The notes beneath the pieces are model-generated. The model saw only the letters and a program-made list of their open reading frames with translations. It searched no databases and was not told the origin of the DNA. From Dongia rigui (GTDB lineage Bacteria > Pseudomonadota > Alphaproteobacteria > Dongiales > Dongiaceae), in the NCBI RefSeq assembly GCF_034044635.1, contig NZ_JAXCLX010000002.1, positions 744,001-808,000 of the forward strand: a stretch of DNA of 64,000 nucleotides, written 5' to 3'. This document shows, one piece after another, positions 46,575 to 55,079 of the stretch (position 1 is the stretch's first letter; each line of letters begins with the position of its first letter). The translations under genes were made by a program, and so were the position numbers.

Positions 46575-47720
46575 ATGACCGACATGACAGATACCCCCGT
46601 CATTCCCGGCAACCGCCCGAGCCTGCCGCCACCGGTCACCGAGGCCGGTGTCATCGGCTGGCTGCGGCACAATCTGTTCGCCAGCTGGTTCGACGCGATC
46701 CTCACGGTCGCAGCCATCGCCCTGCTGCTCTATATCATTCCGCCGATGGTGAACTGGCTGTTCCTCAGCGCGGATTGGAGCTTCCTGCCGGCGGTACTCA
46801 CCGGCGAAAAGGCGCCGCAATTCTTGGACTGCACCTCCGGTGGTGCCTGCTGGATCTTTGTCAGAGCGCGCTTCGGCCAGTTCATCTTTGGCTTCTATCC
46901 AGACGCAGAACGTTGGCGCGTGATCCTCACCTTCATCATGCTGGTGGTGTCGGTCTATGGCCTGCTCGCCGACCGCGTGACGAACAAGAAGCCGTTCGCC
47001 TGGTTCTTCTTCGCGATCTTTCCGTTCCTCGCCTTTTTCCTGCTGCATGGCGGGCTGGGGCTGGAGACGGTCCCGACCTCGAAATGGGGCGGGCTGATGC
47101 TGACGTTGATCATCGCCGGCATTGGTATCCTCTTTTCGCTGCCGATCGGCATCCTGCTGGCGCTGGGGCGGCGCTCGCAATTGCCAGTCGTGCATTTGCT
47201 CTCCGTGATCTTCATCGAGTTCGCGCGCGGCGTGCCGCTGGTGACCATCCTGTTCATGTCGAACATCATGCTGCCGCTGTTCCTGCCGCCGAGCTTCGAG
47301 CCGGATATCCTGCTGCGCATCCTGGTCGGCGTCACATTGTTCGCGTCGGCCTATATGGCCGAGGTGATCCGCGGTGGTCTGCAGGCCTTGCCCAAGGGGC
47401 AGTATGAAGGTGCCATGGCGATGGGCCTCGGCTATTGGTCGATGATGCGCCTCATCATCATGCCGCAGGCCTTGCGCATCGCCATTCCCGGCATCGTCAA
47501 TAACTTCATCAGCCTGACCCAGGACACGACGCTGGTCGCCATCGTGGGTCTCTATGATTTCCTGGGCATCGTTCGGGCGGGCTCGCGCGACTCCAATTGG
47601 ATCGGGACGGAGATGGAAGGCTATGTCTTTTGTGCCTTCGTCTATTGGATCTTCTGCTTCTCCATGTCGCGTTATTCGATGCGGATCGAGCGCAAACTTC
47701 AAACCGGTCACCGGCGTTAA
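46575..47720 (+). CDS. aapM: General L-amino-acid ABC transporter, permease AapM
   Basis: This second permease has 381 residues. Features are the N-terminal cytoplasmic stretch, first span FDAILTVAAIALLLYIIPP, EFARGVPLVTILFMSNIMLP, the EAA loop GQYEGAMAMGLGYWSMMRLI, and a C-terminal SRYSMRIERKLQTGHRR like other AapM/BztC proteins. GAGGG is 4 bases before ATG 46575. Confidence 0.94.
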   Translation: MTDMTDTPVIPGNRPSLPPPVTEAGVIGWLRHNLFASWFDAILTVAAIALLLYIIPPMVNWLFLSADWSFLPAVLTGEKAPQFLDCTSGGACWIFVRARFGQFIFGFYPDAERWRVILTFIMLVVSVYGLLADRVTNKKPFAWFFFAIFPFLAFFLLHGGLGLETVPTSKWGGLMLTLIIAGIGILFSLPIGILLALGRRSQLPVVHLLSVIFIEFARGVPLVTILFMSNIMLPLFLPPSFEPDILLRILVGVTLFASAYMAEVIRGGLQALPKGQYEGAMAMGLGYWSMMRLIIMPQALRIAIPGIVNNFISLTQDTTLVAIVGLYDFLGIVRAGSRDSNWIGTEMEGYVFCAFVYWIFCFSMSRYSMRIERKLQTGHRR

Positions 47721-47738
47721 AGAACGAGGGTATTTGGC

Positions 47739-48521
47739 ATGAGCACTCAGGCACAGACAGCAGCCCATCAGATGGCCATCACCGACGAGGTGATGATCAG
47801 CCTTGCCGGCGTGAACAAATGGTATGGCCAGTTTCATGTCCTGAAGGACATCGACCTGACTGTCATGAAGGGCGAGCGCATCGTCATCTGCGGGCCGTCG
47901 GGATCTGGCAAGTCAACGCTCATTCGCTGCATCAACCGCCTCGAAGAACATCAGCGCGGGAAGATCGTCGTCGATGGTATTGAACTGACCCACGACTTGA
48001 AGAACATCGAGAAGGTGCGGCGCGAAGTCGGCATGGTGTTCCAGCACTTCAACCTGTTCCCGCATTTGACCGTGCTCGACAATCTGACGCTGGCGCCGAT
48101 CTGGGTGAAGAAGGTGCCGAAGAAGGAAGCGGAGGAGGTGGCGATGCACTACCTCAAGCGCGTCAAGATTCCGGAGCAGGCCGGCAAGTTCCCGGGCCAG
48201 CTGTCGGGCGGCCAGCAGCAGCGCGTCGCGATCGCCCGGTCGCTGTGCATGAGCCCCAAGGTCATGCTGTTCGACGAGCCGACCTCGGCGCTGGATCCGG
48301 AAATGATCAAGGAAGTGCTCGACGTGATGATCGAACTTGCGCGCTCGGGCATGACGATGATCTGCGTCACCCACGAGATGGGCTTCGCCCGTACGGTCGC
48401 CAACCGCGTCATCTTCATGGATAAGGGCGAGATCATCGAGCAGAACGAGCCGGAAGAATTCTTCAACCATCCGAAATCGGAACGGACGAAGCTTTTCCTA
48501 AGTCAGATCCTGCACCACTAA
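47739..48521 (+). CDS. aapP: General L-amino-acid ABC transporter, ATPase AapP
   Basis: The ATPase of the Aap importer has 260 residues: Walker [11 protein letters not shown]-loop [17 protein letters not shown], signature [15 protein letters not shown], Walker [13 protein letters not shown] and H-loop [23 protein letters not shown] is typical of GlnQ/AapP ATPases. Its stop shares bases with that of the convergent ThiE-like gene (CTAA), with no terminator in between. Confidence 0.95.
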   Translation: MSTQAQTAAHQMAITDEVMISLAGVNKWYGQFHVLKDIDLTVMKGERIVICGPSGSGKSTLIRCINRLEEHQRGKIVVDGIELTHDLKNIEKVRREVGMVFQHFNLFPHLTVLDNLTLAPIWVKKVPKKEAEEVAMHYLKRVKIPEQAGKFPGQLSGGQQQRVAIARSLCMSPKVMLFDEPTSALDPEMIKEVLDVMIELARSGMTMICVTHEMGFARTVANRVIFMDKGEIIEQNEPEEFFNHPKSERTKLFLSQILHH

Positions 48522-49231
48522 GAGAGCAGCGCGGCGATCGCAGCAACGGCGTCGGGTGTCGCCCAGATCGATGGATCGGGTGCCAGGAAATCGGCGCCGG
48601 CCGCGACGAACGCCCGGGCGCTTTCCTGGCTGAACTTGCCGGCAACGACACTGGGGACCGTCATCATTTCGGTCCACCAGGCGATGAGGTCGAGATCGTC
48701 CGACGCGGTACCGGGCTGGAACTGAACGTAATCGGCACCGGCTTCACCGGCTTCCATCGCTGCGTGGCGTTCCAAGGGGCAGGCAACGCCGACGATGGCA
48801 TCACTGCCGACGGTGCGGCGCGCCTTGGTGAGGAGCATAGGGTCGGCGAGATGAACGCCATCGCCGCGTAGCTTCAGGGCCAGATCGGCATCATCGAACA
48901 GGACGGCGACGCCCTGATCCTGGGCCAGCGGCAGCAACGGCTTTGCAATCGTCGAAATGCGTGCTGCATCGTCCCCGGCGATCCGCAGGCAGGCGATATC
49001 GGCGGCGGCAATGGTTTTCTCAAGCAGATCGGCAAACGCGCTCACGGCAACGCCGCCCGAGACAAGCTCGGGCGGCGTCGTGAGATAGAGCCGGCAGGTT
49101 GGGGTATCGGCAGAGATCGCCTTATTCCTTGCCTTGATAGATCTTGATGATGGTGTCGAGCATCTGCAGCGCTTCTTCGCGCGGGCGCTGGAAGGTGTTG
49201 CGGCCAATGATCGAGCCGTTGCCACCGCCAT
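48518..49231 (-). CDS. Thiamine-phosphate-synthase-like protein, start uncertain
   Basis: A ThiE-fold TIM barrel starts at about 49096 ([11 protein letters not shown]), continues through [24 protein letters not shown], and ends near EAGADYVQF...[22 protein letters not shown]. Key ThiE residues are missing: CLRIAGDD replaces the QLREK motif, and [10 protein letters not shown] replaces the GxS motif. It may be a degenerate or re-purposed member. No ATG, GTG or TTG exists between the aldolase stop and the barrel; the nearest in-frame starts (TTG 49207, ATG 49231, ATG 49285) lie inside the aldolase gene. The 5' end is thus a guess. Confidence 0.7.
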   Translation of the reverse strand: MAVATARSLAATPSSARAKKRCRCSTPSSRSIKARNKAISADTPTCRLYLTTPPELVSGGVAVSAFADLLEKTIAAADIACLRIAGDDAARISTIAKPLLPLAQDQGVAVLFDDADLALKLRGDGVHLADPMLLTKARRTVGSDAIVGVACPLERHAAMEAGEAGADYVQFQPGTASDDLDLIAWWTEMMTVPSVVAGKFSQESARAFVAAGADFLAPDPSIWATPDAVAAIAALLS

Positions 49232-50042
49232 CGCGGATGCCACGGATTTCGTTGTAAAGGCCGTCGAGCCCCTTCGAGGCGCCACCCGAGAAGACCACGA
49301 TGCGCTTGCCGTTGAAGCAGGCCTGGGTCACATGGCGGATACGGGCCGCCATCGTTTCGATGTCGATCTTCTCCTTCTCGTAGACCTTCTTGGCTTCTGC
49401 TTGATCGAGGAAGGCGGTCGGCGGCTTCACTTTGATGATGTGAGCGCCGAGAAGGGCGGCCATGTGTGCGGCGTAGGCGCAGATATCCATCGCGGTCTCG
49501 CCGTCCTTGCTGACGGTGTCGCCGCGCGGATAGGACCAGATCACAACCGCAAGGCCCGCCGCCTTGGCTTCTTCCGACATCTCGCGGATTTCTTCCATCA
49601 TGTCGAAAGCATGATCGGAGCCCGGATAGATGGTGAAGCCGATGGCCGAGCAGCCCAGGCGCAGCGCGTCATTGACCGTGCCGGTAATGGCCTGGTCCTT
49701 GAGCGTTGCCAGGCTGTTCGAGCTGTTGACCTTGAGGATGGTCGGGATCTGGCCGGCGAAGGTGTCGGCGCCGGCTTCGATCATGCCGAGGGGTGCCGCA
49801 TAGGCCGAGAGACCGGCTTCGATCGCCAGATCGAAATGGTAATGGGGGTCATAGGCGGCCGGGTTGGCGGCGAAGCTGCGGGCCGGGCCATGCTCGAAAC
49901 CCTGGTCGACCGGCAGAATGACCAGCCGGCCCGAGCCGCCGAGGCGACCGTTCATCAGGATTCGGGCCAGATTGGCCTTGGTACCCGGATTGTCGGATTC
50001 GTAATGAGAAAGGATTTTCTTTACTTTTTGCGTCGTTTTCAT
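49122..50042 (-). CDS. Class I fructose-bisphosphate aldolase (DhnA/FbaB type)
   Basis: This glycolytic/gluconeogenic aldolase uses a Schiff-base lysine. The 306 residues show ILPVDQGFEHGP, LKVNSSNSL, the lysine block GAHIIKVKPPTAF and [20 protein letters not shown] (split: [20 protein letters not shown]) for phosphate binding. It belongs to the archaeal-type class IA family, as E. coli FbaB. I take ATG 50042 (MKTTQKVKKIL) with GGGAG 8 bases before; a longer frame begins at 50123. The following ThiE-like gene overlaps or abuts it. Confidence 0.94.
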   Translation of the reverse strand: MKTTQKVKKILSHYESDNPGTKANLARILMNGRLGGSGRLVILPVDQGFEHGPARSFAANPAAYDPHYHFDLAIEAGLSAYAAPLGMIEAGADTFAGQIPTILKVNSSNSLATLKDQAITGTVNDALRLGCSAIGFTIYPGSDHAFDMMEEIREMSEEAKAAGLAVVIWSYPRGDTVSKDGETAMDICAYAAHMAALLGAHIIKVKPPTAFLDQAEAKKVYEKEKIDIETMAARIRHVTQACFNGKRIVVFSGGASKGLDGLYNEIRGIRDGGGNGSIIGRNTFQRPREEALQMLDTIIKIYQGKE

Positions 50043-50148
50043 GCGCTTAGCTCCCGGAAGGCGGGTCGCGGATGTTGCACCCGCGAAAATGAAGGTCGGG
50101 GCTGGTTCATAGCCAGAATCCACCGGCAGTTCAATCCGCCCACAGATT

Positions 50149-50160
50149 GTTAGCGCTTAC
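50149..50160 (-). promoter_or_regulatory. Possible LacI-family operator upstream of the aldolase gene
   Basis: GTTAGCGCTTAC is a 12-base palindrome with one mismatched pair around a central CG, the pattern of LacI-family repressor sites. It lies 107-118 bases before the aldolase ATG. No binding partner is in the window, so this is tentative. Confidence 0.3.
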
Positions 50161-50161
50161 G

Positions 50162-50497
50162 TCACGAAAAAGTCGGACGAGTTGCTAGAACGTGGCCGCC
50201 GCACCCCGTTGCGATCGCGGCCACTTTGGCCGTGACCACGGGATCGGCGCGCAAGGCGACATATCTCAGCCCCAGGCGCAAAGCCTCAGCGGCGAGATCG
50301 GCGCGGCCGCCGCAATCGAGCACCAGGCGCGGTTCCCGGTCCGGCGCCGCAGATCGCAGGGCCTGCTGCAGCATGCAGAACCACTGGACGCCATGGGTCT
50401 CGGCGGCGTTCTCAGGGGACCACAATTCGAGCTCTTCGGCAGGGTGCCTGGACAGCGCCGCTTGGGCTTCGGCCAAGGTTGCTGCCTGTTCGATCAC
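50162..50497 (-). CDS. Small hypothetical protein co-translated with the globin
   Basis: The 111-residue cytoplasmic protein starts with GTG, whose bases overlap the globin stop (GTGA), so translation is probably coupled. The first half is helical (AATLAEAQAALSRHPAEEL), and the second half is RLVLDCGGRADLAAEALRLG, LRYVALRADP, AKVAAIATGCGGHVLATRP, which looks like a small alpha/beta fold. I do not recognise the family. Placement suggests a role with the globin in nitric oxide or oxygen chemistry. Confidence 0.65.
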   Translation of the reverse strand: MIEQAATLAEAQAALSRHPAEELELWSPENAAETHGVQWFCMLQQALRSAAPDREPRLVLDCGGRADLAAEALRLGLRYVALRADPVVTAKVAAIATGCGGHVLATRPTFS

Positions 50498-50934
50498 GGC
50501 TGGACCAGGGGCGGCATGTTGGGGACCCAGACGGTGGGGTCCTTGGCGTGGAACGCGAAGGCCAGCTTGAAGCTCTCGGCGATCCGCTGCGCGCGCTCGA
50601 TGAACGCCTCCGCCAGCGGTGCTTCAAAAAGATCGTGGGCGGTCTTTGCGAACAGTTTCAGCCAGCGCGCAAAATGTTGCGGTTCGATTTCGGTGATCTT
50701 GATATGAGCGGGAATCGGCCGGCCCTTGTAGCGGCCCGAGGTCAGCATGACCGACGACCAGAAGCTGCACATGGTCTTGAGATGTGGGGCCCAGTCGTCA
50801 CCGATCACGCGGGTGAAAATGGGGCCGAGTTCGGCATCTCGCCGGATACGGGCGTAGAAGGTTGCGACCAGATCTTCGATCTGGCCTTCCGTGGGAATGG
50901 CAGGGTGGCCCGACGGGGCGGAGGTCGACATCAT
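50494..50934 (-). CDS. Group III truncated hemoglobin
   Basis: This single-domain heme protein has 146 residues. The family pattern is clear: LVATFYARIRRDAELGPIF, WAPHLKTMCSFWSSVML, YKGRPIPAHIKITEIEPQHF, RWLKLF. The proximal histidine should be the one in PQHF. Group III globins are linked to nitric oxide or microaerobic metabolism in Campylobacter and others. I take ATG 50934 (MMSTSAPSGHPA); ATG 50961 would lie inside the palindrome at 50946-50968. AGAG is the only weak ribosome site. Confidence 0.88.
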   Translation of the reverse strand: MMSTSAPSGHPAIPTEGQIEDLVATFYARIRRDAELGPIFTRVIGDDWAPHLKTMCSFWSSVMLTSGRYKGRPIPAHIKITEIEPQHFARWLKLFAKTAHDLFEAPLAEAFIERAQRIAESFKLAFAFHAKDPTVWVPNMPPLVQP

Positions 50935-50945
50935 GGGAGCTCTTA

Positions 50946-50968
50946 AATATGTATCTGACATACATAAA
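50946..50968 (-). promoter_or_regulatory. NsrR-like (Rrf2-family) palindrome before the globin gene
   Basis: TATGTAT (50948-50954) and ATACATA (50960-50966) form a perfect inverted repeat around CTGAC, in an AT-rich patch. Taken as an 11-1-11 site centred at 50957, it matches most of the NsrR consensus AANATGCATTT-N-AAATGCATNTT. It ends 12 bases before the chosen globin start, where it would block transcription. Confidence 0.55.
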
Positions 50969-51119
50969 TTGTGCAGGTGCGAGCGACAAGGGGAGGTAAC
51001 CCACCTGCGACAAGGCGCGCAAGGGCTTGCTCTCGATGAAGTGATCACCGGCCGGGGCGTTCCCGTGAGATATGGGAGGCGGGCGCCACCGGCGTTTTCG
51101 GCGCCGCTACGAGGGTCTC

Positions 51120-52106
51120 ATGCGGTACTTATTCCTGGCTTTGACGGCCCTGCTTTTCGGCTGCGCTTACCAAAGCGGCCCCCGCTACACGCCGGCTTAT
51201 GTGCCGGCCTACGGGACTGGCGCCGTCTATAGCAGCCCGTGGACCTCGCCCTACGGCTCTCCCTACGGCTACGGCAACGGCTATGCCGGTGCCGATCACT
51301 TTTCGCCCAAGAAGGGCCTGACCTGCGATCGTAAGCGGCACATCTGCTACGACCGGTACGGCGTGGACTACTATGCGACCAACGAGTATCTGGGGAAGAA
51401 ATCCGCCAAATATGGGATCAAGAAATACGGCGAGCAGGCCTTCATTTTCGCGCCACAGCAGGGGGTGCTGTGCGACCGCCGCAGCCAGTCCTGCTCGGAT
51501 GGCAACGGGCTCAACGCTGCGCTGACCCGCAAGTATTTCAGCAAGGGCGACACCCGACGTGTTGCCGGATGGACCGGCGCCGATTTGTTTAACCCGCGCC
51601 CTGGCGTTGCTTGCAACCGGACAGCGCAGATCTGCAGTGACCAAGGCGGACCGGATGTCGATCTGACACAGGTCTATTTTGGCCGCGCGGCGGCAGTCAA
51701 TCTCGCCAATCAGCAAAACCAGCCCATAAGCCCGGTACCTGCGATGCCAGAGGCAGGGCAGCCATCTTCGGCACCCGCCAGCGTGCCAACGGTACCGGAA
51801 CCCGAACCGCAGCCGGCAGCTCAGCCGGCCGATTTGCCGGCGGCAGGGGAACCTCCGGTGCCGGCCGTCACCGATCCCATCTCACCAACCGAACCGGCGG
51901 CAATGCCCCTGCCGGAGCCTTCGGCGGCATCTGAGCCGATGCCCTTGCCCATGCCTGCGATGCCAGAGGCCGCCCCGATGCCGGAACCGGTTTCGCAGCC
52001 AGAACCGGCCCCTTCCGCAGCACCCGTCGCCGATCCAGCGCCAACCCCAGCACCGGAAGCAGCGCCGGCTCCAGCTGCCTGCGTTGGAGAGACTTGTCCC
52101 CAATAA
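51120..52106 (+). CDS. Lipoprotein with three YcgJ/Fels1-like cysteine repeats
   Basis: The 328-residue protein has a lipoprotein signal (RYLFLALTALLFGC, C15), a Tyr/Gly/Pro-rich spacer (about 20-58), three repeats and a Pro/Ala-rich tail of 130 residues ending CVGETCPQ. Repeats: 61-97, 110-145 and 157-192, each F-x-P-x-x-G-x-x-C-[DN]-R-x(5)-C-x-D followed by a T-x-x-Y-[FL] helix. Cysteine pairs are C69/C76, C118/C125 and C165/C172. This is the pattern of E. coli YcgJ (Fels1 domain), there in single copy. GAGGG 4 bases before ATG 51120 fixes the start. Function unknown. Confidence 0.78.
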   Translation: MRYLFLALTALLFGCAYQSGPRYTPAYVPAYGTGAVYSSPWTSPYGSPYGYGNGYAGADHFSPKKGLTCDRKRHICYDRYGVDYYATNEYLGKKSAKYGIKKYGEQAFIFAPQQGVLCDRRSQSCSDGNGLNAALTRKYFSKGDTRRVAGWTGADLFNPRPGVACNRTAQICSDQGGPDVDLTQVYFGRAAAVNLANQQNQPISPVPAMPEAGQPSSAPASVPTVPEPEPQPAAQPADLPAAGEPPVPAVTDPISPTEPAAMPLPEPSAASEPMPLPMPAMPEAAPMPEPVSQPEPAPSAAPVADPAPTPAPEAAPAPAACVGETCPQ

Positions 52107-52146
52107 CTGTGAGGGGATATGTCGCAGGGAAAGTTAACGGCTTTCC

Positions 52147-52169
52147 TTGCTATTCAGAATAACTCGCAA
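52147..52169. promoter_or_regulatory. Possible metal-regulator (Fur-like) site before the iron-type transporter
   Basis: The core TATTCAGAATA is an 11-base perfect palindrome with an odd centre, flanked by TTGC and GCAA. Its match to the Fur consensus is only partial (about half of 19 positions). Confidence 0.25.
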
Positions 52170-52305
52170 TATCGTTTCCTCTCACCTTCACGGCGACGCC
52201 AGGATTGTCCGAAAGTCGGGCAGGGCGCCGCGCTGTCGCGAGAGTTTGTCCTTGGCTTCCATTGATACCGCAGCCGATGCGCCGGGACGTGCTTTCCCCA
52301 CGAAG

Positions 52306-53967
52306 ATGGGCCGGTCGCGCATTTGGAATCTCGCCGCCTGGACGATCGCCTTCGCTGTCGCCTTTCCAATCCTTGCCGTTTTTTCGAGCCTCTTTGCCGC
52401 CAAGGGTGATATCTGGCGGCATCTCGCCCAGACCGTGCTGTCGAGCTATGTCGCCAATTCGCTGTTGCTGGTGGCTGGTGTCGGCATCGGTGTGCTGTTA
52501 ATCGGTGTACCCGCAGCCTGGATGGTCACGCTTTGCCGGTTTCCCGGGCGCAAGATATTTGACTGGGCATTGCTGCTGCCGATGGCGATGCCGGCCTATG
52601 TGATCGCCTATACCTATACCGGCCTGCTGGATTATGCCGGACCGGCACAAACTGCCCTTCGAGACGTCCTCGGCATGGAAGGCGGGCTGCGATGGCTACC
52701 CGACATCCGGTCGCTGCCGGGTGCCGTCGTCATGCTGGTGCTGGTTCTTTATCCATATGTCTATCTGCTGGCGCGCGCGGCCTTCCTGGAGCAATCGGCC
52801 TGCGTGTTGGAAGTGAGCCGCACCTTGGGTTGTTCGCCCTGGCGCGGCTTTTTTCACGTGGCGCTGCCGTTGGCGCGGCCCGCCCTCGTCGCCGGCGTGG
52901 CTCTCGCGCTCATGGAGGCACTCAACGATTTCGGGACAGTGCAGTATTTCGGCGTCGATACGCTGGCCACCGGTATCTATCGGGTCTGGCGCGGGATGGG
53001 TGATGCCGTTGCGGGATCCCAACTTGCAGCCTTGTTGCTGGTGATCGTCTTCCTGTTGCTGGCCATCGAGCGGGGATCGCGCGGGAGCCGCAGTTTTGCG
53101 CATACGACGACACGCTATCGCCCACTGCCCCGCTATCGATTGAAGGGCCTGCGTGCCGCCGGCGCGATCGTCGGCTGCGCCTTGCCCGTCAGTTTCGGCT
53201 TTCTCCTGCCGGCATCGGTGCTGATCTATTGGGCGATCACCAATCTGGATGCCTGGGTGGGCGAGAAGTTCCTGGTCCTCATTCGCAACAGCTTCTTCAT
53301 GGCCGGCTTTGCGGCGGCACTGGCCGTTTGCCTTGCCTCGGTGCTGGCCTATGCCACGCGCCTGCATCCGACGCGGCCCACGCGATGGGCGGTAAGGGTT
53401 GCAAGCCTTGGCTATGCCATTCCGGGCCCGGTTCTGGCGATCGGCATCCTATTGCCTTTCGCGGCCATCGATCATGGCATCAACGCCTGGGCCAGGGCCA
53501 CTTTTGGCGTCACCTTCGGCTTGATCCTCAGCGGCACGTTGGTGGCGGTCACTTTTGCTTATCTGGTGCGATTCCTGACGGTCAGCCTGAACGTGGTCGA
53601 AACGAGCCTTGGCAAGGTGACGCGGTCCATGGATTTTGCCGCGCGCTCGCTGGGCCGTTCACCATTCGGCACATTGCGCGATGTGCATTTGCCCATCATG
53701 CGCGGCAGCCTGCTCACCGCCGGCATCGTGGTCTTTGTCGACGTGCTGAAGGAGCTGCCCGCCACCTTGGTATTGCGGCCCTTCAATTTCGATACGCTGG
53801 CCACCATGACCTATAACCTTGCCAGCGACGAGCGCCTCGCCGAAGCAGCTGGTCCCGCTCTCGCCATCGTCGCGGTTGGCATCCTTCCTGTCTATCTGAT
53901 GGCACGTGCCAGTGCCAAGGCGCGTCCGGGGCAGACCGCACCGGCGATCGAGACATTCACCTCATGA
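52306..53967 (+). CDS. Ferric-iron-type ABC transporter permease (FbpB-like)
   Basis: This permease has 553 residues with about twelve spans in two fused halves, as in FbpB/SfuB. There are two EAA loops: CVLEVSRTLGCSPWRGFFHV and VVETSLGKVTRSMDFAARSL followed by GRSPFGTLRDVHLPIMRGSL. It likely brings ferric iron across the inner membrane. Thiamine transport (ThiP) is an alternative in this superfamily. ATG 52306 is used; the frame is open from 52147. The stop overlaps the ATPase gene. No binding-protein gene is nearby. Confidence 0.86.
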   Translation: MGRSRIWNLAAWTIAFAVAFPILAVFSSLFAAKGDIWRHLAQTVLSSYVANSLLLVAGVGIGVLLIGVPAAWMVTLCRFPGRKIFDWALLLPMAMPAYVIAYTYTGLLDYAGPAQTALRDVLGMEGGLRWLPDIRSLPGAVVMLVLVLYPYVYLLARAAFLEQSACVLEVSRTLGCSPWRGFFHVALPLARPALVAGVALALMEALNDFGTVQYFGVDTLATGIYRVWRGMGDAVAGSQLAALLLVIVFLLLAIERGSRGSRSFAHTTTRYRPLPRYRLKGLRAAGAIVGCALPVSFGFLLPASVLIYWAITNLDAWVGEKFLVLIRNSFFMAGFAAALAVCLASVLAYATRLHPTRPTRWAVRVASLGYAIPGPVLAIGILLPFAAIDHGINAWARATFGVTFGLILSGTLVAVTFAYLVRFLTVSLNVVETSLGKVTRSMDFAARSLGRSPFGTLRDVHLPIMRGSLLTAGIVVFVDVLKELPATLVLRPFNFDTLATMTYNLASDERLAEAAGPALAIVAVGILPVYLMARASAKARPGQTAPAIETFTS

Positions 53968-55079
53968 CAATTTCATCTGCCAGCGCACTCGAACTCCATG
54001 ACGTCAGCCACGCTTATGAAAAGCTGTTGGCGGTCGATCACGTGTCGCTTCACGTCAATGAAGGGGAAGTCATCTGTTTGCTGGGGCCGTCGGGTTGCGG
54101 CAAGTCGACCATGCTGCGGCTTGCGGCGGGACTGGAGGCATTGCAGCAGGGTCGCGTGGTGATGCAGGGACAGACCATCGCCGATGGCGCGGCGAGGCTC
54201 AGCGTGCCGCCGGAACGGCGCGGGGTCGGCCTGGTCTTCCAGGATTTTGCATTGTTTCCGCATCTCAGCGTGCGCCGGAACGTCGGATTCGGCCTAACTG
54301 AACTCGAACCCGCGCGGCGCGACCGGCGCATTGCCGAGGTGCTGGATCAGGTAGATATGGCCGATTACGCCACGGCCTTCCCGCACGCTTTGTCCGGCGG
54401 GCAGCAGCAGCGCATCGCGCTGGCGCGTGCCTTGGCGCCGCAGCCCGCCGTGCTGCTGCTCGATGAGCCGTTTTCAGGCCTGGACGCGCGTTTGCGCGAG
54501 CAGATCCGTGACGAAACGCTCCATGTGCTGAAACGTAGCCGGACCGCGACGCTGATGGTCACGCATGATCCGGAAGAAGCCATGTTCATGGCGGACCGAA
54601 TTTATCTGATGCAGTCGGGGCGCGTCGTCCAGAGCGGGTCGCCGGACGCGCTCTATCATCGCCCGGTCAGTCCTTTCGTCGCGCGTTTCTTCAGCAACAC
54701 GAACGAGCTTGTCGGCCGTGTCGATGGTGGGGCCGTCGCGACGCCTTTCGGTGCGCTGCCGGCACCAGGTATGGGCGAAGGGGCAGAGGTGCAGATCCTG
54801 ATACGGCCCGAGAGCCTGCAATGGGTGTCGGCCGGCAGCGGCGTCCTGCCGACGGCGAGCGGCCGGGTGTCGGAAGTGCGCTTCCTCGGCGGCAGCAAAC
54901 TATTGGTGGTTCACCTGGCGGGTGGGCCGGCCGAGGGAACGACTGTGCACGCCCGACACACAGGCCGAAATCTGCCCGAGCCGGGCAGCCAAATTCTCCT
55001 CCAGCTCGATCCGGCCGATGCCCTTATCTTTCCCGGGGGTTGGGACCGCGCTCGCAAAGACTTGGCTGCCGCCCGGTAA
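53964..55079 (+). CDS. Ferric-iron-type ABC transporter ATP-binding protein (FbpC-like)
   Basis: The ATPase has 371 residues: Walker A GPSGCGKST, Q-loop LVFQDFALFPHLSVRRN, signature [15 protein letters not shown], Walker B LLLDEPFSGLD, H-loop MVTHDPEEAMF. The C-terminal 130 residues (NELVGRVDGGAVATPFGALP, VQILIRPESLQW) form the regulatory FbpC-type domain. The ATG overlaps the permease stop (ATGA). The substrate call rests on family resemblance. Confidence 0.88.
   Translation: MTISSASALELHDVSHAYEKLLAVDHVSLHVNEGEVICLLGPSGCGKSTMLRLAAGLEALQQGRVVMQGQTIADGAARLSVPPERRGVGLVFQDFALFPHLSVRRNVGFGLTELEPARRDRRIAEVLDQVDMADYATAFPHALSGGQQQRIALARALAPQPAVLLLDEPFSGLDARLREQIRDETLHVLKRSRTATLMVTHDPEEAMFMADRIYLMQSGRVVQSGSPDALYHRPVSPFVARFFSNTNELVGRVDGGAVATPFGALPAPGMGEGAEVQILIRPESLQWVSAGSGVLPTASGRVSEVRFLGGSKLLVVHLAGGPAEGTTVHARHTGRNLPEPGSQILLQLDPADALIFPGGWDRARKDLAAAR

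Noticed and set aside
49134-50153. 339-codon open frame on the plus strand opposite the aldolase
   Set aside because: It is a shadow frame; the aldolase on the other strand has all family motifs.
51120-52106. Prophage remnant because of the Fels1 family name
   Set aside because: The name comes from the phage in which the domain was first noted. No phage gene, integrase or att repeat is near.
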